The notes under the pieces: model-generated
What the model was told of the DNA's origin: nothing
Seen by the model: only the letters and a program-made list of their open reading frames with translations
Databases searched by the model: none
Shown here: positions 1 through 5,708 of the stretch, in pieces
How the letters are laid out: every line of letters starts with the position of its first letter
Numbering within the stretch: the stretch's first letter is position 1
NCBI GenBank assembly: GCA_020058405.1
Contig: JAGVEE010000249.1
Location: forward strand, 1-6,100
Reading direction: 5' to 3'
DNA from: Sphingobacteriales bacterium
GTDB taxonomy: Bacteria; Bacteroidota; Bacteroidia; Sphingobacteriales; Sphingobacteriaceae
Length of the DNA stretch: 6,100 nt
Program-made: the position numbers and the translations under genes

Positions 1-9
1 ATTGGTAAG

Positions 10-972
10 ATGAGAAAACAAGATTTGATAAACTATATACACTCGCCTGGTAAATTAGGCGAAAAAGAACTGGCACAATTAAATTTGATGTTAGAGGTAT
101 ATCCATTTTGTCAAACCTTTCAGGTATTAAAAGCAAAAGCCTTAAGAAATTTAACACACGCAGAAGCAGATTTAAGTTTGAAGAAAACAGCCTTGTACGC
201 AAGTAATCGCTCGATGTTGTACTATACGCTTTACAAAGTGCCAGCAGAAATAGAAATTGTGGAAGCTGCTAAATATGAACACAGTTTTAAAAAGCAAGAA
301 GAAAAAATTGTTGAAATACAAGAAATAATAGAAGAAGAAATTGAAGCGGAAATTATTCTAGAAAATAGTGTTATTGAGATGGGGGAAGAAATTAGTATAG
401 AAGAAGAAACTCCATCAATTAAAATAATTACAGAACCAGAAAATAGTATTGAAGAAGAAAATGCGCCAACGGTTGCTTTATCTTTTGAAGAATGGTTGCG
501 CAAAACAAATCCTACTATTGATGAAAAAACCGAAGAGAAAATTGCAGAGAAAAAACCTGTAATTAGGTTAGATACTTCGGAAGAGATAAAACCATTAATT
601 GCAGATGCCATTGGCGAATTAATTTTGGGCAATGTATTTAATGAAGGCTATTTAATTAAAGCCGACGAAATTGTTGCAGAATCGTCGCCATTGGGTGTAA
701 AAAATAATTTGATAGAAGATTTTATAAACTCTGGGCATCCGAAGGTTATTAAGATTAAAAAGGAAGATTTGCCAAATTCATTGGAGAACAAGGCCAAAAG
801 AAGTGCAGACGATGCGGGGGTGCCGGTAAGTGAAACTTTGGCCCAAATATTCGTAAAACAGAAGCTTTTTGGCAAGGCAATAGTGGCATACGAAAAATTA
901 AGTTTGAAATATCCCGAAAAAAAGCCTTACTTTGCAAGCCTTATTGAAGAAATTAAGAAAGAAATAAATTAA
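10..972 (+). CDS. Conserved Bacteroidota protein with acidic linker and C-terminal TPR-like helices, upstream of secG
   Basis: No named function is known to me. The 320-residue product has no signal peptide or membrane segment, so it is probably cytoplasmic. Three parts are visible. Residues 1-90 form a helical N-terminal domain (YPFCQTFQVLKAKAL, 31-45). Residues about 95-155 form a Glu/Ile-rich low-complexity linker. The C-terminal part holds a FEEWL motif (159-163), LIEDFIN (234-240) and a TPR-like helical pair (274-306, with SETLAQIFVKQ and YEKLSLKYPEKKPYF). From memory, proteins of this layout recur next to secG and groESL in Bacteroidota; this is recall, not a search. The stop is only 5 bases before secG, so the two are co-transcribed. 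The frame is open back to base 1, but the ATG at 10 gives the N-terminus expected for the family. A TGA at 11-13 in another frame could be the stop of an upstream gene overlapping this ATG. The TPR-like part suggests protein-protein contacts; no activity can be assigned. Confidence 0.85.
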   Translation: MRKQDLINYIHSPGKLGEKELAQLNLMLEVYPFCQTFQVLKAKALRNLTHAEADLSLKKTALYASNRSMLYYTLYKVPAEIEIVEAAKYEHSFKKQEEKIVEIQEIIEEEIEAEIILENSVIEMGEEISIEEETPSIKIITEPENSIEEENAPTVALSFEEWLRKTNPTIDEKTEEKIAEKKPVIRLDTSEEIKPLIADAIGELILGNVFNEGYLIKADEIVAESSPLGVKNNLIEDFINSGHPKVIKIKKEDLPNSLENKAKRSADDAGVPVSETLAQIFVKQKLFGKAIVAYEKLSLKYPEKKPYFASLIEEIKKEIN

Positions 973-977
973 ATACG

Positions 978-1328
978 ATGACTAGTTTTTTAATCATTTT
1001 AGCGCTAATTGTATGCGTTTTATTAGTGTTGGTAGTATTGGTACAGAACCCAAAAGGTGGAGGATTAGCCTCTAATTTTGCTTCTTCGAACCAAATTATG
1101 GGAGTTAAAAAGACCACAGATTTTTTGGAAAAAGCTACTTGGAGCTTAGCAATTGCGTTATTAGTAATATGCTTAGCAGCAAATATGTTTAAATCGGATG
1201 CTGTTGATGCACCGGTACAAGAATCTGCAATACAAGAGCAAATTGATAATGCAGCTACGGCTACACCGCCAGCAGCAGCAGCGCCAACAGCTACACCAGC
1301 TGCAACGCCAGTAGATACAACAAAGTAA
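978..1328 (+). CDS. secG: Preprotein translocase subunit SecG
   Basis: SecG is the small accessory subunit of the SecYEG channel in the inner membrane and assists SecA-driven protein export. The 116-residue product has the family layout: a first membrane helix (about 3-22), the conserved loop LVQNPKGGGLASNF (21-34), a conserved TDFLEKATW segment (47-55) and a second membrane helix (about 53-71). The core is followed by a tail of about 45 residues, rich in Ala, Pro and Thr after residue 90. Given the usual SecG topology, with both ends outside, that tail would lie in the periplasm. The ATG is 5 bases after the upstream stop, with no Shine-Dalgarno sequence, as is normal in Bacteroidota. A strong terminator starts 23 bases after the stop, so secG is the last gene of its transcript. 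Confidence 0.95.
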   Translation: MTSFLIILALIVCVLLVLVVLVQNPKGGGLASNFASSNQIMGVKKTTDFLEKATWSLAIALLVICLAANMFKSDAVDAPVQESAIQEQIDNAATATPPAAAAPTATPAATPVDTTK

Positions 1329-1350
1329 TCTCTACAAAAAACATTTACAA

Positions 1351-1389
1351 AAATCGGGCTTTACCAAAAGGTGAAGCCCGATTTTTTTT
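1351..1389 (+). terminator. Rho-independent terminator after secG
   Basis: A 15-bp stem (1351-1365 with 1370-1384), containing one G-T wobble, closes on an AAAA loop (1366-1369). T residues run from 1382 to 1389. The GGGCTT/AAGCCC core is far more GC-rich than its surroundings. An A-run also precedes the stem, so it may work weakly on the other strand. It separates the secG transcript from groES-groEL. Confidence 0.93.
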
Positions 1390-1453
1390 CTGTCAGGCTG
1401 TCACTCCAACCTAAATTGCTAGCGGAAATTTTTGCTAAGAATTAATTATAATC

Positions 1454-1493
1454 TGCCAAATTGAGGTATTCTGCAAGATTTTGGCATTTGGCA
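1454..1493. repeat. 8-bp inverted repeat in the groES upstream region, possible operator
   Basis: TGCCAAAT (1454-1461) is the exact reverse complement of ATTTGGCA (1486-1493), with 24 bases between them. A second near-copy, ATTTTGGCA (1478-1486), directly abuts the right arm, so the left arm has two possible partners. It lies in the only region that can hold the groES promoter, since the preceding transcript ends at about 1389. Chaperonin genes are normally stress-controlled and no CIRCE element is present, which makes this repeat a candidate regulator site. This is inference from position only. Confidence 0.35.
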
Positions 1494-1520
1494 TAAGAAA
1501 TGATGTAGGGGCAGTAGAAT
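1488..1520 (+). promoter_or_regulatory. Candidate groES-groEL promoter
   Basis: TTGGCA (1488-1493) and TAGAAT (1515-1520) are separated by 21 bases, within the wide spacing described for Bacteroidota primary-sigma promoters (TTG, then TAnnTTTG). Transcription would start around 1525-1530, leaving a short A-rich leader before the ATG at 1557. The downstream TTTG half of the Bacteroidota -7 motif is missing, so the match is partial. The alternative TATAAT at 1447-1452 has no properly spaced upstream box. A promoter somewhere in 1391-1540 is nearly certain; this exact position is not. Confidence 0.25.
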
Positions 1521-1556
1521 AAAACAAACATTAATTAAATAAACCATTTAAAGATT

Positions 1557-1832
1557 ATGGCATTGAATATTAGACCTATTGCAGACCGTGTGGTTATACA
1601 ACCAGCACCTGCTGAAGAGAAAACAGCTTCGGGATTGTACATTCCGGATACAGCAAAAGAAAAACCTCAAAGAGGAACAGTAGTAGCAGTTGGTGAAGGT
1701 AAAAAAGACGAGCCTATAACTGTAAAAGTTGGCGACGAAGTATTGTATGGCAAATATGCTGGAACAGAAATTACGTATGACGGTTCTGAATATTTAATTA
1801 TGCGTGAGTCGGATATTTACGCGATCCTTTAA
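1557..1832 (+). CDS. groES: Co-chaperonin GroES (Hsp10)
   Basis: GroES forms the seven-subunit lid that caps the GroEL ring, enclosing an unfolded substrate protein in the cytoplasm during the ATP cycle. The 91-residue length is typical (usually about 95). Visible family features are the N-terminal strand RPIADRVVIQ (6-15), the GroEL-binding mobile loop (about 19-34) with its hydrophobic tripeptide in GLYIPD (26-31), the roof-hairpin region GEGKKDEP (46-53) and the core motif KVGDEVLYGKYAGTE (57-71). The protein ends in SDIYAIL, the usual closing strand. The ATG at 1557 is the only sensible start and follows an A/T-rich leader without a Shine-Dalgarno sequence. groEL starts 42 bases downstream in the same direction with no terminator between, so they form the usual operon. 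Confidence 0.97.
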   Translation: MALNIRPIADRVVIQPAPAEEKTASGLYIPDTAKEKPQRGTVVAVGEGKKDEPITVKVGDEVLYGKYAGTEITYDGSEYLIMRESDIYAIL

Positions 1833-1874
1833 TCAACAACAAACAATCAAAAAAATTTAAAAAAGAAAAAGTAT
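1833..1874 (+). promoter_or_regulatory. A-rich translation leader of groEL
   Basis: These 42 bases between groES and groEL are overwhelmingly A, with no Shine-Dalgarno motif; the nearest purine stretch is the AAAAAAGAAAAAG just before the start. In Bacteroidota, A-rich and unstructured leaders are known to substitute for Shine-Dalgarno pairing in highly translated genes. That such a leader raises GroEL output here is inference. Confidence 0.4.
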
Positions 1875-3515
1875 ATGGCAAAGCAAGTAAAGTATAATGT
1901 AGAAGCACGCGAAGCATTAAAGCGTGGTGTTGATGCATTAGCGAATGCAGTGAAAGTTACTTTAGGGCCAAAAGGTCGTAATGTTATTATTGATAAAAAA
2001 TTTGGAGCACCATCGGTAACGAAAGACGGTGTATCTGTAGCGAAAGAAGTAGAATTAAAAGACCCTATTGAAAACATGGGTGCACAAATGGTAAAAGAAG
2101 TGGCTTCTAAAACTGCTGATATTGCAGGTGATGGAACTACAACGGCTACTGTTTTAGCACAAGCAATTGTAACGGCTGGTATTAAAAACGTAGCGGCTGG
2201 TGCAAACCCAATGGATTTAAAACGTGGTATTGATAAAGCGGTTACTGCAGTGGTGGATAGTTTGAAAAAACAATCGACTTCAGTTGGAAACGATAACAAT
2301 AAAATTAAACAAGTAGCAAGCATCTCTGCAAACAACGATGAAGTGATTGGAACTTTAATTGCTGATGCAATGGCTAAAGTGGGTAAAGATGGTGTAATTA
2401 CTGTTGAAGAAGCAAAAGGTACAGAAACTGAAGTAAAAACTGTTGAAGGTATGCAATTCGATAGAGGTTACTTATCTCCTTACTTCGTAACCAATGCAGA
2501 TAAAATGGAAGTAGAATTAGATAACCCGTTTATCTTAATTTACGACAAAAAAATTAGCAGCATGAAAGAGTTGTTGCCAGTATTAGAAAAACAAGTTCAA
2601 ACTGGTCGCCCATTGTTAATTATCTCTGAAGATTTAGATGGTGAAGCATTGGCAACTTTAGTAGTAAATAAAATCCGTGGTTCGTTAAAAGTGGCAGCAG
2701 TTAAAGCTCCAGGTTTTGGCGACAGAAGAAAAGCAATGTTAGAAGACATCGCAATTTTAACGGGTGGTACTGTAATTTCTGAAGAGAGAGGATATAAGTT
2801 AGAGAACGCAGAGTTATCTTACTTAGGACAAGCAGAGCGCGTAGTAATTGATAAAGACAACACAACTATCATCAACGGTTCTGGTAAATCAGAAGAAATT
2901 GCTGCACGTGTTGGTCAGATTAAATCTCAAATGGAGCAAACTACATCTGATTACGATAAAGAAAAATTACAAGAGCGTTTAGCGAAGTTAGCAGGTGGTG
3001 TTGCAGTATTATATATTGGTGCAGCAACAGAAGTAGAGATGAAAGAGAAGAAAGACCGTGTTGACGATGCTTTACATGCTACAAGAGCAGCAGTAGAAGA
3101 AGGAATAGTTGCAGGTGGTGGTGTTGCATTCATCCGTGCGATTGAAGCATTAGAAGGAATGAAAGGTGCAAACGAAGACGAGACTACAGGTATACAAATT
3201 ATTAAGAGAGCAATAGAAGAACCGTTACGTCAGATCTGCCAAAACGCAGGTATCGAAGGATCTATCGTTGTTCAAAAAGTAAAAGAAGGTAAAGCAGATT
3301 ACGGATACAATGCGCGTACAGATGTTTATGAAAACATGATTGCTGCAGGTGTTATTGATCCAACAAAAGTATCACGCGTAGCTTTAGAAAATGCGGCATC
3401 AATTGCAGCAATGTTATTAACTACAGAGTGCGTACTTGCAGACGAACCAGAAGAAGCAGGATCAGCAGGTGCTGGCATGCCTCCAATGGGCGGCGGCATG
3501 GGCGGAATGATGTAA
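1875..3515 (+). CDS. groEL: Chaperonin GroEL (Hsp60)
   Basis: GroEL is the ATP-driven double-ring folding chaperone of the cytoplasm and works with GroES encoded just upstream. The 546 residues match the family length. The equatorial domain shows the nucleotide-binding segments TLGPKGRN (29-36) and GDGTTTATVLAQ (85-96), including Asp86, the counterpart of E. coli Asp87. The apical domain is intact, with EGMQFDRGYLSPYF (191-204) and the substrate-facing helices. The catalytic Asp398 lies in DALHATRAAVEEG (398-410), and the family signature AAVEEGIVAGGG follows at 405-416. The C-terminus is the flexible Gly/Met tail (about 532-546, ending GGMGGMM) that lines the cavity floor. No key residue is missing. 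Translation starts at an ATG giving MAKQVKYN. Transcription should end at the hairpin 36 bases after the stop. Confidence 0.99.
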   Translation: MAKQVKYNVEAREALKRGVDALANAVKVTLGPKGRNVIIDKKFGAPSVTKDGVSVAKEVELKDPIENMGAQMVKEVASKTADIAGDGTTTATVLAQAIVTAGIKNVAAGANPMDLKRGIDKAVTAVVDSLKKQSTSVGNDNNKIKQVASISANNDEVIGTLIADAMAKVGKDGVITVEEAKGTETEVKTVEGMQFDRGYLSPYFVTNADKMEVELDNPFILIYDKKISSMKELLPVLEKQVQTGRPLLIISEDLDGEALATLVVNKIRGSLKVAAVKAPGFGDRRKAMLEDIAILTGGTVISEERGYKLENAELSYLGQAERVVIDKDNTTIINGSGKSEEIAARVGQIKSQMEQTTSDYDKEKLQERLAKLAGGVAVLYIGAATEVEMKEKKDRVDDALHATRAAVEEGIVAGGGVAFIRAIEALEGMKGANEDETTGIQIIKRAIEEPLRQICQNAGIEGSIVVQKVKEGKADYGYNARTDVYENMIAAGVIDPTKVSRVALENAASIAAMLLTTECVLADEPEEAGSAGAGMPPMGGGMGGMM

Positions 3516-3527
3516 TATATTAGAGGC

Positions 3528-3552
3528 TAGTCGTTAGATATTAGTCGTTAGA
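3528..3552 (+). repeat. 11-bp direct repeat between groEL and its terminator
   Basis: TAGTCGTTAGA occurs exactly at 3528-3538 and again at 3542-3552, with 3 bases (TAT) between, giving a 14-base period. The second copy runs into the base of the terminator stem. It is transcribed as the groEL 3' untranslated region. Its role is unknown; it may simply be a small tandem duplication. Confidence 0.7.
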
Positions 3553-3588
3553 AAGGCCATCCCGAATTTCTCCGGGATGGCTTTTTTT
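3552..3588 (+). terminator. Rho-independent terminator of groES-groEL
   Basis: The stem pairs 3552-3564 with 3573-3585. Its core GGCCATCCCG pairs with CGGGATGGC plus one G-T wobble, around an 8-base loop (AATTTCTC). Seven T residues follow at 3582-3588. The preceding groEL stop and the direction fit termination on the + strand. The complementary strand has only a short T-run, so termination of the convergent minus-strand genes here would be weak. Confidence 0.92.
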
Positions 3589-3594
3589 ATGGAT

Positions 3595-3626
3595 CGCGGA
3601 GACGCGGAGGAGGCAGAGGCGCGGAG
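3595..3626 (-). repeat. GC-rich heptamer array, left copy (CTCCGCG-type on the - strand)
   Basis: On the + strand, CGCGGAG occurs at 3595-3601, 3603-3609 and 3620-3626, with the variant GGCAGAG at 3612-3618. The four units thus start 8, 9 and 8 bases apart. Read on the - strand the unit is CTCCGCG. This is a sharp GC island in AT-rich intergenic DNA, immediately after the groEL terminator. It resembles the short degenerate intergenic repeats found in many bacterial genomes, whose role is unsettled; the family assignment is from memory. Confidence 0.6.
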
Positions 3627-3760
3627 GCTGCATTAAGGGGTAGTAGGGATTATTTTTAATATCAATTTGGAGTTAACTATTTCTTTTTTGTAATAGGAGT
3701 TTCCTAATTTAAATTTATAGAAGAGTTTAATAGGAAATAAATTTTAAAACAGCATTTTTT

Positions 3761-3796
3761 CTTTGTGGTCTTTGCGAAAACTTCGCGAACTTTGCG
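3761..3796 (+). repeat. Heptamer array, right copy (CTTTGCG-type on the + strand)
   Basis: Four units, CTTTGTG (3761), CTTTGCG (3770), CTTCGCG (3781) and CTTTGCG (3790), start 9, 11 and 9 bases apart. They share the pattern CTYYGCG with the left array but lie in the opposite orientation. Inside the array, GCGAA (3774-3778) pairs with TTCGC (3782-3786) across a 3-base loop, and TTCGCGAA (3782-3789) is a palindrome. No T-run follows on the minus strand, so it is a poor terminator for the neighbouring lipoprotein gene. Confidence 0.6.
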
Positions 3797-3833
3797 TGAA
3801 CGACAAAATGTTCAATGTGTTTTTAAATACTTT

Positions 3834-4493
3834 TTAAGGGTTAATATCTAAGGTTAAAGTGTCTATAATTGGATCGCCGGTAAGCGATGTTTTTATTATT
3901 TTGTAGTCATTAAAAAAACTATTCTTACCAATTCCATATTTATAATTTTCTTGACTTCCCGTATAATTAACAATTCTAAGATTCCCTAATTCTTGGTTAT
4001 GCGTTGGTCCACTAAATTCAAGTATTGTTAACGGTGTAGACAAATAAAGTGTGTCAGTTTCTTTTAAATCATTACTTAATTTTATAAATATTGTAGCACT
4101 ATCTCCAATGAAAAAAACTTTGTTCCAACTTTCTCCTAATGGAAGAAATCTAAATTTATCTCTTGCATAAAACGTAGTATCAAATTCAACTCTTAAATAA
4201 GAATTTACAAGGTTCTCCTCAGCAAAATAAGTGAATGAAAATTCGCCATTAGAATTAACTTTCGTTTCTCCTAAAGCATCTTCTTTTGATCCAATTATAC
4301 TCCTAAATGACATATTAATATTATTAAATTGGCTTTTATTGGTACTATCTATAAGTTTGCCAGAAATAAATATTTTTCTTTTGGAATCAGGTTCTTCACA
4401 AGAAACGAAAACAAATTGACAAACTAATAGAATGATTGTCGACAAATCAAATCTTGAAAAATCAAAATTTTTAAAAACACTTTTCATCATCAT
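3834..4493 (-). CDS. Predicted surface lipoprotein, paralogue of the product of 5113-5706
   Basis: I do not recognise a named family. The product from the ATG at 4493 is 219 residues. A hydrophobic stretch (LSTIILLVCQFVFV) ends in a lipobox, FVSC, with the lipidated Cys at residue 32 followed by EEPDS, acidic as in Bacteroidota surface-export signals. The mature part looks all-beta. ISGKL (43-47) followed by NSNGEFSFTY (81-90) resembles the strand pattern of carboxypeptidase-regulatory-like or transthyretin-like folds; this is a weak inference. It ends in TGDPIIDTLTLDINP, nearly the same end as its paralogue. Three ATGs in a row (4493, 4490, 4487) are all possible starts; the frame also runs up to a TTG at 4518-4520, which I do not favour. 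The signal n-region is unusually long and contains two Asp residues. A probable terminator lies just upstream, so this gene probably has its own promoter in about 4494-4530. Confidence 0.78.
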   Translation of the reverse strand: MMMKSVFKNFDFSRFDLSTIILLVCQFVFVSCEEPDSKRKIFISGKLIDSTNKSQFNNINMSFRSIIGSKEDALGETKVNSNGEFSFTYFAEENLVNSYLRVEFDTTFYARDKFRFLPLGESWNKVFFIGDSATIFIKLSNDLKETDTLYLSTPLTILEFSGPTHNQELGNLRIVNYTGSQENYKYGIGKNSFFNDYKIIKTSLTGDPIIDTLTLDINP

Positions 4494-4526
4494 ACTTATA
4501 AAAAGAATATTAATTCTCAATGAAAC

Positions 4527-4586
4527 AAAAAAATTCGGTTTTAAAAAGAGAGATAATAATGTATTCTCTATCTAAAATCGAATTTT
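4527..4586 (-). terminator. AT-rich hairpin, probable terminator after the gene at 4629-5102
   Basis: AAATTCGGTTTTA (4531-4543) is complementary to TAAAATCGAATTT (4573-4585) except at one position. The inner bases AGAGA (4547-4551) and TCTCT (4565-4569) can extend the stem. On the minus strand the hairpin lies about 40 bases after the lipoprotein stop and runs into TTTTTTT (4533-4527). On that strand the single mismatch is A-C, while on the + strand it would be a G-T wobble. The low GC content makes termination efficiency uncertain. Confidence 0.45.
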
Positions 4587-4628
4587 AATGTTTGGTATTT
4601 AATCTTACTATTGTTAGAATAATATATT

Positions 4629-5102
4629 TTAAAAGGGTTCTAGTTTTACTCTGTTAAACTTCCCTTCTGTTACAATTATTCTGTCATTTACATTTAAGTC
4701 GTTTACCATTACACCGCTAAATGTGCCAGTAATTATTTGTTTAGATTTACTAAACTCCGTAACTACTATTGTTCCGCTAATAGAGGTATAGGTGTTATTA
4801 AGAGAATCAATATAAGATATGTTATTATTGGGATTTGTAGCATTAATTATAAATGAACCCGTAGTATCTTTGCTCATTTCTAGTAATACCAATTCTTCGT
4901 TGTTCTGAGAAACTACTCTCGATCTTCCAGAAATGTAATCTGCAAAACGTGCATCATCTGTATAATTTACTCCGTTGAATTTGCATGTAAAATAAACGGA
5001 AGTGTCTTCTACAATTGGTGCTGGGCTTTCGTCTTTGTCATCGCCACATGAAACAGCAATGAAACTAATTAATAATAGCATAATAAAATTGTTCTTTTTC
5101 AT
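4629..5102 (-). CDS. Small predicted surface lipoprotein, DUF6252-like pattern
   Basis: The 157-residue product has a classic lipoprotein signal: MKKNN, a hydrophobic core (FIMLLLISFIAV) and a lipobox, AVSC, with Cys19. GDDKDE follows, an acidic stretch of the kind that directs Bacteroidota lipoproteins to the cell surface. The mature domain starts with a strand pair, VYFTCKFNGVNYT (36-48). It continues through YTSISGTIVVTEF (105-117) and ITGTFSG (124-130) to IIVTEGKFNRV (142-152). This order of strands and Gly-Thr-Phe motifs recalls the Bacteroidota family DUF6252. That is recall of a pattern, not a search, and the family has no known function. The ATG at 5102 is 10 bases after the upstream lipoprotein's stop, so the two are co-transcribed. 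A second Cys (40) has no obvious partner in the mature protein. Confidence 0.82.
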   Translation of the reverse strand: MKKNNFIMLLLISFIAVSCGDDKDESPAPIVEDTSVYFTCKFNGVNYTDDARFADYISGRSRVVSQNNEELVLLEMSKDTTGSFIINATNPNNNISYIDSLNNTYTSISGTIVVTEFSKSKQIITGTFSGVMVNDLNVNDRIIVTEGKFNRVKLEPF

Positions 5103-5112
5103 TTATATAAGT

Positions 5113-5706
5113 TTAAGGGTTAATAGTTAAGGTTATGGTATCTACTATAGGGTCGCCGGATGGCGTGTAATATGTACTTGTGTAATCTGAACCGTTCAGT
5201 TTATAGTATATATCTGTGCGTGTGTTTAATAATTTCAACATCCCAACCTTATTATTTAATGTTGGGCCAACAAATATAAACTCTCCAATATTTGTCGATA
5301 CTTGTAAAGTGTCTGTGATACGTAAGTTTTTTGTTGTTTTGATAATTAGATTTGCGCTATCTGATATATTAAATTCCTTAAACCAGTTTTCTCTAATGGG
5401 CAAAAATTCGAACTTTGTATCTGCAATAAAACTTTTTGAAAATGCAATGCGCAAATGTGTTCCATTAATTTTTGAATCTGCTAAATAAGTAAAAGTAAAC
5501 TCTCCGGAATCATTAATAATTGTTTTTCCTATTTCTCTATCTCCAGAACCCACCAGTTGCCGTATATATGCCGTCTCGCCTGATAGCCTACTTGTGTCTT
5601 GTGAATCTTCAACTAACTTTCCTGAAATGGTAATATATTCATGTTCATATTCTTCAACACAGCTTGACAATACTAATACCATTAAAACATATCCTAATTT
5701 TTTCAT
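5113..5706 (-). CDS. Predicted surface lipoprotein, paralogue of the product of 3834-4493
   Basis: The family is unnamed as far as I can tell. The 197-residue product starts MKKLGYVLMVLVLSSC, a short clean lipoprotein signal with the lipidated Cys at 16, followed by VEEYEHE, again acidic. Landmarks shared in order with the paralogue are ISGKL (27-31), NDSGEFTFTYLA (65-76), LRIAF (85-89), KFEFLP (98-103), ENW (106-108), SDSA (115-118), TDTLQVST (131-138), VGPT (146-149) and GDPIVDTITLTINP (184-197). By eye the two are perhaps 35-40% identical over the mature part. The predicted fold is a beta-sandwich in the periplasm or, more likely, on the outer surface. The ATG is only 2 bases after the stop of the T9SS cargo gene, so translation is probably coupled. 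That spacing is the strongest hint that the two products work together. Confidence 0.85.
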   Translation of the reverse strand: MKKLGYVLMVLVLSSCVEEYEHEYITISGKLVEDSQDTSRLSGETAYIRQLVGSGDREIGKTIINDSGEFTFTYLADSKINGTHLRIAFSKSFIADTKFEFLPIRENWFKEFNISDSANLIIKTTKNLRITDTLQVSTNIGEFIFVGPTLNNKVGMLKLLNTRTDIYYKLNGSDYTSTYYTPSGDPIVDTITLTINP

Positions 5707-5708
5707 AA

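Larger units (their letters stand above)
3516..3833. other. Gene-free convergent intergenic region (318 bases)
   Basis: This is the space between the 3' end of groEL and the 3' end of the minus-strand lipoprotein gene. It holds a direct repeat, the groEL terminator and two opposed heptamer arrays, listed separately. The part between the arrays (about 3637-3755) is AT-rich. It contains a small TAGGA-GTT-TCCTA hairpin (3694-3706) and the octamer TAATAGGA at 3691-3698 and 3728-3735. I see no credible gene, tRNA or conserved RNA in it, and no clear terminator for the minus-strand gene. Confidence 0.6.

Noticed and set aside
231..632. Open frame of 133 codons on the minus strand inside the first gene
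   Set aside because: The Ser/Ile-rich product is just the complement of the Glu-rich linker codons; there is no start context or domain.
1447..1452. TATAAT upstream of groES as the main promoter
   Set aside because: It is a perfect hexamer, but the nearest TTG boxes are 9 or about 28 bases away, outside workable spacing, and such hexamers are common in AT-rich DNA.
1847..2335. Open frame of 162 codons on the minus strand inside groEL
   Set aside because: It is antisense to a certain gene, ends in a Phe-rich run that mirrors the A-rich groEL leader, and has no family-like motif. It is a by-product of groEL codon use.
3589..3636. Mini-gene ATG...TAA of 15 codons over the left heptamer array
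   Set aside because: The open frame comes from the repeat itself, it lies within a few bases of the terminator T-run, and the peptide is low-complexity.
3595..3796. Heptamer arrays as CRISPR repeats or plasmid-type iterons
   Set aside because: The units are 7 bases, 8-11 bases apart and degenerate, so no spacer structure exists. No replication protein gene is near and the neighbours are chromosomal housekeeping genes.
5216..5488. Plus-strand open frame of 90 codons across the paralogous lipoprotein gene
   Set aside because: It is antisense to a gene with a clean lipoprotein signal and a paralogue; the plus-strand product shows no recognisable motif.
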